64,000 bases of DNA, taken from NCBI GenBank assembly GCA_039000515.1, contig JBCFYV010002255.1:25535463-25599462 (forward strand), read 5' to 3'. The notes beneath the pieces are model-generated. The model did no database searches. It saw only the letters and a list, made by a program, of their open reading frames with translations, and was not told the origin of the DNA. The stretch is from Timema cristinae. Its lineage: Eukaryota > Arthropoda > Insecta > Phasmatodea > Timematidae. Positions 57,396 through 64,000 of the stretch are shown one piece after another (position 1 is the first letter of the stretch; each line of letters starts with the position of its first letter). The position numbers and the translations under genes are program-made.

Positions 57396-57682
57396 TATTA
57401 ATAATATTATTATTATTAGCACCGCGTCTTACTATCCGTTCGGGTTATACGCACTTACGCTAATGTGTAATGGTAAGGTGATTGTGAGATGAAATGGAGG
57501 ACCTACAGTTTAACGTGGAATCCGAACCACGGTGGAGGCCTGGCATTCCCCACATTCACAAGATGTCTTGTCAGAGGTGAAGGAAGGGTTTGGTAATCAG
57601 ATAAATCTGGCCGGGAACGAGGATTGAACCCCGGCCACCAGCACAGAAGTCTGACACCTTACCCCTAGACCACCAGGTCACC
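57396..57682 (-). mobile_element. A-type SINE, full length
   Basis: (TTA)n, tail, body and head. Perfect 12-bp TSD AATATTAATTAT (57384-57395 and 57683-57694). Confidence 0.95.
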
Positions 57683-57694
57683 AATATTAATTAT

Positions 57695-58165
57695 CGATTA
57701 TGTATTTGTGATTGATTTATCATCATAAGTAATCGAATTGATATTTATATGTGCTACATCGTCAAACAGGTAAACAAGATTACTTTTTTGTGAGCTTTGG
57801 AGGTCCTTATCCAATTCAATTATTCCTAAAATGATTATTTAGGAGAGTGAAAAATGAAATAAAACACAATTTAATTCCATATTTAAAATATTAAATTTGG
57901 AACAAATCTGTAAACCTGATACTTTAATTAATTTATTGATTGATTGAGTTTTATTAGCTTTTTTATGACCAAACTTGATTTTATATAATTAGCTTTGGAT
58001 TATTCCTAATATAAACCATTTTGCTCTAAATAATCTTAAATTTATAGTTCATTTGTAAATCACATATCTAAGAAACCCGAAGTAGAAAATTAATTATGTT
58101 ATACATTGTTTAACTATTACGTAGAACGCTGATATACTAGCGCTTTCATTAATGAAAAGGTCATT
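57695..58165. other. AT-rich DNA without recognised features
   Basis: Nothing recognised. Confidence 0.5.
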
Positions 58166-58169
58166 AAGG

Positions 58170-58325
58170 GATTATTGCACTTTCTTTAGAGTGAAGAGAG
58201 GAGAGAAAAATCTCATGTGGAAAACTGCCCCATTGAACCCGTCCGAAATTCAAACATCAACCTCTCTGTCACCGGCCATTCTAATTATTTTAAGACCTAC
58301 GCCTATGACAGTATGATCACCGATG
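58170..58325 (-). mobile_element. C-type SINE remnant
   Basis: 'catgtggaaaactgccccattg', B-box region 'ccgaaattcaaacatc', head-side 'gatcaccgatg'. Confidence 0.5.
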
Positions 58326-58369
58326 TAGTTAAAACGACATAAAATGAAAAGTATGAAAACTGTTCGAAT

Positions 58370-58740
58370 AAAATATTATCCATCAAATAATAATCTCGGC
58401 TCTCGTGAAATCGTCAAAACCCGTCTGGGAAAGATCCATTTTATCCCCATTTCTCGATCCAGCCATAGAAAGTCGACCGGGTATCAAATAACAGTAGCGA
58501 CGTCTGGTCGTGAATCTGACAGCCACACATTCACAAAACTCATATCCGGGAAGCTCCATTCAGCATCGCTCTAGCCTTTCTTTTTTTTCTTTGAGTTATG
58601 GTGGTGAGTATCGCAGAGTCGCAGACACCCTTATATCACCGTGCGATGATCAGCTTGTTGGCGTCGCGGTGCCTTTCTGTCAGATGGCACGAACGAAGCT
58701 AAAGTATTAGCCGCACTAGGATCAGTATTTAGCTTGGCAT
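58370..58740. other. GC-richer unassigned segment
   Basis: Balanced base composition and scattered CpGs in contrast to its surroundings. Open plus frames at 58344-58574 and 58510-58710 have no recognisable domain. It may be a host exon or a decayed repeat. Confidence 0.3.
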
Positions 58741-58794
58741 TGCTATAGCTTTAAGTTGATACTTGGGGGTGGGGGGATTTGTTTTATATTATAG

Positions 58795-59245
58795 TAATAA
58801 CATGTATATATAATGAGGCTATATAGATTGATTGATAAATATATGAATAGAGAGATAGATATATAAATGGATAGATGGAAAGATAGACGGATAAATAGAT
58901 GGATAGACTGATAATTATTTAAACATATATCTTGAAAGATAGCTATATAGATACATAGATATATGGATGGATATAAATAAATATATTGATACATAGAACG
59001 ATATATTTTGAATATATATATAAATATATAGATAGTTAGATGGTTGAAATAGATTGATTGATAGATGTATATGGATTGATATATGTATGCACGGATGGAT
59101 TAATAGATATGTATAAATGAAGGGATACATAGATAAATAGATATAGAAATAGATAGATGTATGCATGTATAAATAGATGGATATACGGGTACGTTGATAG
59201 AAGTATGAGTATATATGTCAATTGATAGGCAGGCAGATAGATAAC
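58795..59245. repeat. GATA-type degenerate microsatellite array
   Basis: About 450 bp of ATAGATAGATGGATA-like units. Antisense frames are Tyr/Ile/Ser-rich artefacts. A smaller GATA run lies at 59585-59630. Confidence 0.93.
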
Positions 59246-59800
59246 AGAGTCCAATTCCAATAGTAAGAGCTTTATAGAAAGTGTAAACATATTATTTGCA
59301 GATAAATTTGATAATATTTTACTCTTATTAGTGTTGTTTTTATTGGTATTGGTACTATCAACCAACAGTGAAAGAAACATACAAAATTATTTGTCATAAA
59401 AATTTGTGTAATAATATAATAATATATAATATATATATATATATATATCTTTTCTAGATTTCAGAGAAGTAGAATACATTAATAACTAAAGAGGAGGAAA
59501 TCCTATCTACTTTTATACTAAAAAGGTAAACAATAAGAATAATAAGATAGAAAAATGGATGAAATGATGGGCTGACAAGCATTCAGATATATATAGATAT
59601 AGATAGACAGATGACTAGATAGATAGAAAAGACGGATGTGTAATACTACGGTACTAAACGGCATACAATGTCTACAGCTAATAGGAACAAAAATGTTCAG
59701 CGATCCAATTTCTTCAAAGAACTCCATTGCAACTGGTTATTTACTTGCGATGACAGCGTGTTGGATATGATTGTGCTATCTGGTATTTTTTTATTTATTA
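59246..59800. other. AT-rich DNA with (AT)n
   Basis: (AT)n at about 59425-59448 and the small GATA run noted above. Nothing else. Confidence 0.5.
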
Positions 59801-59802
59801 TT

Positions 59803-60042
59803 TACTTAGCACCGCGTCTTACTACCCGTTCGGATTATACGCTTAGGTACTAATTACGCTAATGGATTAGGAATTTGGAAGGTTTAATTAGAGAAGTGAA
59901 TCCGAATTTGCGTGGAGGGAGAGTGGAAAACCATTTAGTAAAAACCACCCCCAGTTCACCCGACCGAGATTCGAACCTCAATCTCCCCGTCTTCGGCAGT
60001 AGAGCTCAACACAACTAGCTCGTTAGCTAACTACGCCACCGT
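59803..60042 (-). mobile_element. B-type SINE, slightly 5'-truncated
   Basis: Tail 'ttagcaccgcgtcttactaccc', body, B box, head to 'ctacgccaccg'; the last GAGGCGGGT is missing. Confidence 0.9.
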
Positions 60043-60125
60043 CAATCTCTCATATATTTTTGAAAAAATTAAGCATTATAGACTAGCATGGACAATCATA
60101 ACCATCGGTGGGCACGGTTTTTTTT

Positions 60126-60382
60126 TCTTCTATTTAGCACCTGTCTTACTACCGGTTCGGGCTATACGCTTATGTAAAAATTACATTAATAGTTTTATGG
60201 ATTAGAAAAATTATATTTATAGGAAGTGTGCCCACATTTGCGTGGAGTGAGAGTGAAAATAATTTAGGAAAAACAATCCGCAGAACACCCGAGCGAGATT
60301 CAAATTTTGATCTCCCCATCATTGGCATTCTAGTCTACTTCGAGAGTAGCACGTTAGACTATGCGTCCACCAAAGTGGGTTT
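60126..60382 (-). mobile_element. C-type SINE
   Basis: Poly-T, 'tttagcacctgtcttactacc', body, B-box region 'gagattcaaattttgatc', head 'gcgtccaccaaagtggg'. Confidence 0.82.
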
Positions 60383-60599
60383 GAAAATGTTAATAGAATA
60401 AAACCATTGTAAATAAAACTATTTCAATCCATCAGTGGTCTTGGTGATAAATATGGAGCCGATATCCGCCATCATGTGGATTATATAATACATGTTTAGA
60501 TTGACTTGTAGTAGGTGAGCACAATTTTATGTTTATAACTGTAACGTCATTTTTATTTTATACGGCACGTTTCATCAGCCATCTGGGATATTTACATAT

Positions 60600-60750
60600 T
60601 CACAATAGTGACTATGTCGAATATACTAGATTTAGAAGAAATGTACTAGTGACTGCGTTGATGGAGAGTGAGAAAACATTTAGGAAAAAAAACACCTCAG
60701 TACACTTAGTATGGATTCAAACCACGACCTATCTACTACTATTAAACTGG
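60600..60750 (-). mobile_element. C-type SINE fragment
   Basis: 'tagatttagaagaaatgtac', 'gttgatggagagtgagaaaac', B-box region 'ggattcaaaccacgacc'; tail and head are lost. Confidence 0.6.
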
Positions 60751-61765
60751 AAAAACTTGATTTAAGTGTAAATTTCTTTTTGAAATTCTAGATCTGTTAC
60801 AAGTTTGTTAAGCTAAATTATGTTTGTATTATTTTGTTCCAAAACGGTGATAATTAACTATAATATATATATATATATATAGGATTTATTATATGATGTA
60901 TTATATATATATTATATATATATTAACTATATTATATGTAATATATATATTAACTATTATATATTATTGTATGTGTATGTGTGTGTGTGATGCATTACAA
61001 AGCCTATGTACGTTTAGAGTATTGTGTAGGGAATTTTAGGTTGTTCATTTAACTCAAACATTGAAGAAAATTGATTGTATCTTTACTTGATTTTACTTAT
61101 TATAATTGGCTCAGTGTATATAAATTATAAAACTTGTACCTTATTATCAAAAGGTTTGCATATAGCTTATTAGTGTACACAATAAAGGGGTTAAGGAATA
61201 TATTTTTCCCTCACAAATGCGCCAAATAGAAGCCAAAGAAAGAGTTTGGATGAGAAATGAGGAATCAGAAAATGATAGAAAGAAATACCAATATTGTTTT
61301 ACTATTTGTAAAACTTTTTAAATGTCAGTTCTTCGAAAGAATGCTTTCATTTTATGGTGTGCTTTGAGTGAATACGTTCGAATTCAAACAAAGGAACTAA
61401 TTTGAAATAAAGTTTGTTCTGCGGATAAAAACAAACGTATTTTTGTCTTTCATTTTAAAGTTCTTTTTCTGATTATCTTTTGCAAATTGTCACTTTCATA
61501 TCAAACAAGCAATACAGTTATGAGAAATACAGGTTATTATTGTAAATTGTTTAAGACTTATGATGATAATGATACATATGTCATGAAACAAGTACTGTAC
61601 ATTACCTACTTTCTTACATTCTCAAATAGATCACGAATGGTTCTCATTAACATTTTTGAGCTGTAAATTATGAATAATCTTGACGTATAATATCTGTCTG
61701 AATAATCAAAAAAGTGGGTTGTCTATACCCATATATGTATTTATACATGCATACATATTATTTAT
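60751..61765. other. AT-rich DNA with AT microsatellites
   Basis: (AT)n and TATA-type runs at 60860-60990. Nothing else recognised. Confidence 0.5.
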
Positions 61766-61769
61766 CTAT

Positions 61770-62560
61770 TTGTCCCTGGTGCTGCAGCCAAAACAATTCA
61801 ATGGATTTTGTTCAAACTTAATATTTATGTTTTAAATGGTCACACCTCAAAGTATTCTTTTTATTTTGATTCTAGACTAAAATTAAGGGTACTTTACTGA
61901 TAACTGGCCTTTTAAATATCAAAATATTTCAAAATTGACCAACAATTATACTTAAAAATCATTTTTGGGGGATATTTTTCATGAAAAATTAAACTATACT
62001 GTTTATTAGGGGGGGGGGATTTATTTAAGTGTATTTTATTGAGAAAACGTTTCTGAAGTTTAAAGTAAAAATAAATTGGAAATTGCTCTAACAATTTTGT
62101 TGTTAAAACTAGTATCTGTGGAATTGCTATAGATGATAAATAGGAATGTATTCATTTTTCTAAAAAAAGATTAATTTGAGGTTAGTTTAATTATGGTTGA
62201 TTTTTGAAAATACGTAATTTTTTTAATGTCAATAATAATTTTGTTTAAAATGTAAATGTAAAGAGTGTTCCATTGTATTATAAATACCAATTTTTTTCTG
62301 AAGAAAACCTACTAAGAGTTAGTCTACTGATAAATGATTCTTAAAAATTACGTCACAAACTATACAATTATATAATATATAAGTATTTACTCTTGTGTAG
62401 TACTGTTTATTTGTAAATTGAATAATTAAAAACAACTGTAGCGGTAATTTTATATGAACATGTAATTGTGAGATTCATTTTGATAGAAAATAATTTGTAA
62501 TAAATAAAATTACATTTTGAAGATTAACCATAAAAATGAATTAGTGTACGATTTTTAAGA
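61770..62560 (+). repeat. Degenerate ~143-bp core repeat (family E), copy 5
   Basis: Edge 'tgtccctggtgctgcagcc' then 'ggattttgttcaaacttaat', with core phrases at about 61938, 62086 and 62229 (spacings 148 and 143). Confidence 0.62.
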
Positions 62561-64000
62561 ACTTAACTAGCAATATTAAATAATATATTCAAGGCTAAGC
62601 TATCACCGTATTTACAACGGTTTCAAACTGTACAATAAATTATTCTTACCTTCAAAATTGATGTCAAATAATACCAATAAATGTATACAGTGGAGAAAGT
62701 TTAATGTAATCAAGATTTAATGTCTGCATTCATAATGTTAACCAGGCACAAACAAACTGATTAGAACACATATTTCTCTCAATTGACAAAGTACTACACG
62801 AAGTTTATAATGAGCTACATATTAAATTTTCTTAATACAAGATTTAGTATATTTATTACGAACATTAGATAGTGTAAAGTATGTTATTTGGCTTGCTCCA
62901 TTTATAGAATTTAAGTGCATTGTTACTCGTAAGAATGGTAATTACTCGTATAATAAAGATCAGGATGAAGTGGGTACTAAACATAAAGACAAAATCTTTG
63001 TGTGCTTCTTAGAATGAGTGATATATCAGATCTGGAATTGGCATAAAACTTTATCCAAACCCATTTTTACTCATTAAAACTCTCTTAAAAATTTTTTAAA
63101 AGAAAACTACATTGTAAAATTAGTGTTTTAAAGACATTCTTTAAAATTAGTGAGAGCTTAGGTCAAAAAATGTTATGCTTACATTAAATGAATCATACAT
63201 TTGCTAAACATTCTTATTGGTTTTGTTTGATTTATACTAAACCAAATTAAATTGAAATAACAATATAGTTTTAACATTTAAATATATATTAAATAGTTAC
63301 ACTTTTTTTACTAGTAAGTATTTTGATAAAATTTATTGCGTTTTAATATTAAGTGTATTTATTATTTCTTAAAATAAAATTTGTTTGATAGAATTTGTAT
63401 GTACTTTAATTCGTTTTATCAGTGATATGTTATGTACTTTGTCATAAATATCGAAAATAGTTGCTTAATAAGTTTATATTTGTAACTATCATGTTCGATT
63501 ACAACTGTGCATATTATGTCAACTCTATGGTAAACAAGAAATATATTTTTTAAATAATTTGGTTTTAGAGCAGATATTTTATAATCTATATCCCATCCTC
63601 GCTAAAAATCGACTAAACAAACTGTCTAAATACGAATTCACAACAAAGACATGCATAGAATAACGATGTACCGTGCATTTACATAATTTTAGCCAATAAC
63701 CAAACCCCTTACTCCAAATTTAGATTTTGCATTAGGTGTTCTCTTTATTTTTTTAATTTTAGCAGTAAAAATAGAAAATAATATCAAAAGTTTAAATTAT
63801 TAAATGGCTAGGCGAATTATATTTATACACGTGCTTTCATTTTACCAAAACACATCCAGTAGATAAATTAAAATGTTACAATACTTCGGATTAAGTTATA
63901 TAATGCTCTAAAAAAGTTGGAGTTTTACTACCAAGGGAGCTATAAGATTTGAAAGTAAAACTTAAATAGCAGTATTATCTTAGGAATTCAGAAGCTATTA
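62561..64000. other. AT-rich DNA without recognised features
   Basis: Nothing recognised on either strand. Confidence 0.5.

Noticed and set aside
58743..59380. Tyr/Ile/Ser-rich minus-strand frames resembling membrane proteins
   Set aside because: They arise from the GATA-type array.

Overview
The window is AT-rich non-coding DNA (about 30% GC by eye) from an animal nuclear genome, and it is dominated by transposable elements. Interstitial runs related to the arthropod telomere repeat TTAGG (6117-6140, 31241-31305), the SINE/LINE content and the scarcity of coding sequence suggest an arthropod. I cannot name the taxon. No intact host protein-coding gene, rRNA or functional tRNA gene was recognised. 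Almost all open frames are short random ORFs, microsatellites or repeat-derived. The only protein homologies I can defend are three decayed non-LTR retrotransposon (LINE) C-terminal fragments (24378-24512 minus, 27543-28225 minus, 36680-37245 plus) and one frameshifted OTU-type cysteine protease domain (15917-16365 minus).

The main content is about 55 SINE copies and fragments, roughly a fifth of the window. They fall into three groups with different tRNA-like heads, called A, B and C here. All end in the same short 3' module, which folds as a nested hairpin (GCGT..CCCG-AA-CGGG..ACGC) followed by GGTGCTAA and a simple-repeat tail. A-type (about 280-300 bp) and B-type (about 250-260 bp) copies usually end in (TAA)n; C-type copies (about 240-260 bp, most diverged) usually end in an A-rich run. 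Many A and B copies have readable target-site duplications (TSDs) of 8-14 bp. Several A copies are 5'-truncated, one down to 49 bp. SINEs are densest at 40.0-45.2 kb.

Other repeats, in order: a degenerate ~143-bp tandem-core repeat joined to a TGTC-type microsatellite edge (starts of window, 24.6-25.3, 37.9-39.4, 55.6-56.9, 61.8-62.6 kb); an 840-bp inverted-repeat element (1129-1969); a Helitron-like non-autonomous element (4231-4855); two foldback SINE pairs (6.8-7.3 and 40.9-41.3 kb); a 63/57-bp higher-order minisatellite (13.27-14.0 kb); a long GTAG/GATA/TG microsatellite (18.2-18.9 kb); a 46-bp tandem repeat (33.36-33.66 kb); a 730-bp near-palindrome (38788-39517); a 220-bp MITE-like element (48219-48438); a chain of short hairpins with ~100-bp periodicity (51.57-52.39 kb); and a GATA-type array (58.8-59.25 kb).

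Non-repeat signals are few: a compact CpG-rich block (35820-36040) followed by a possible splice donor, and GC-richer TATA-bearing segments at 8340-8760 and 25500-26046 that could be promoters or LTR remnants. The picture is an intergenic or intronic landscape built by LINE-driven SINE insertion, with unequal exchange and foldback rearrangement among the copies.
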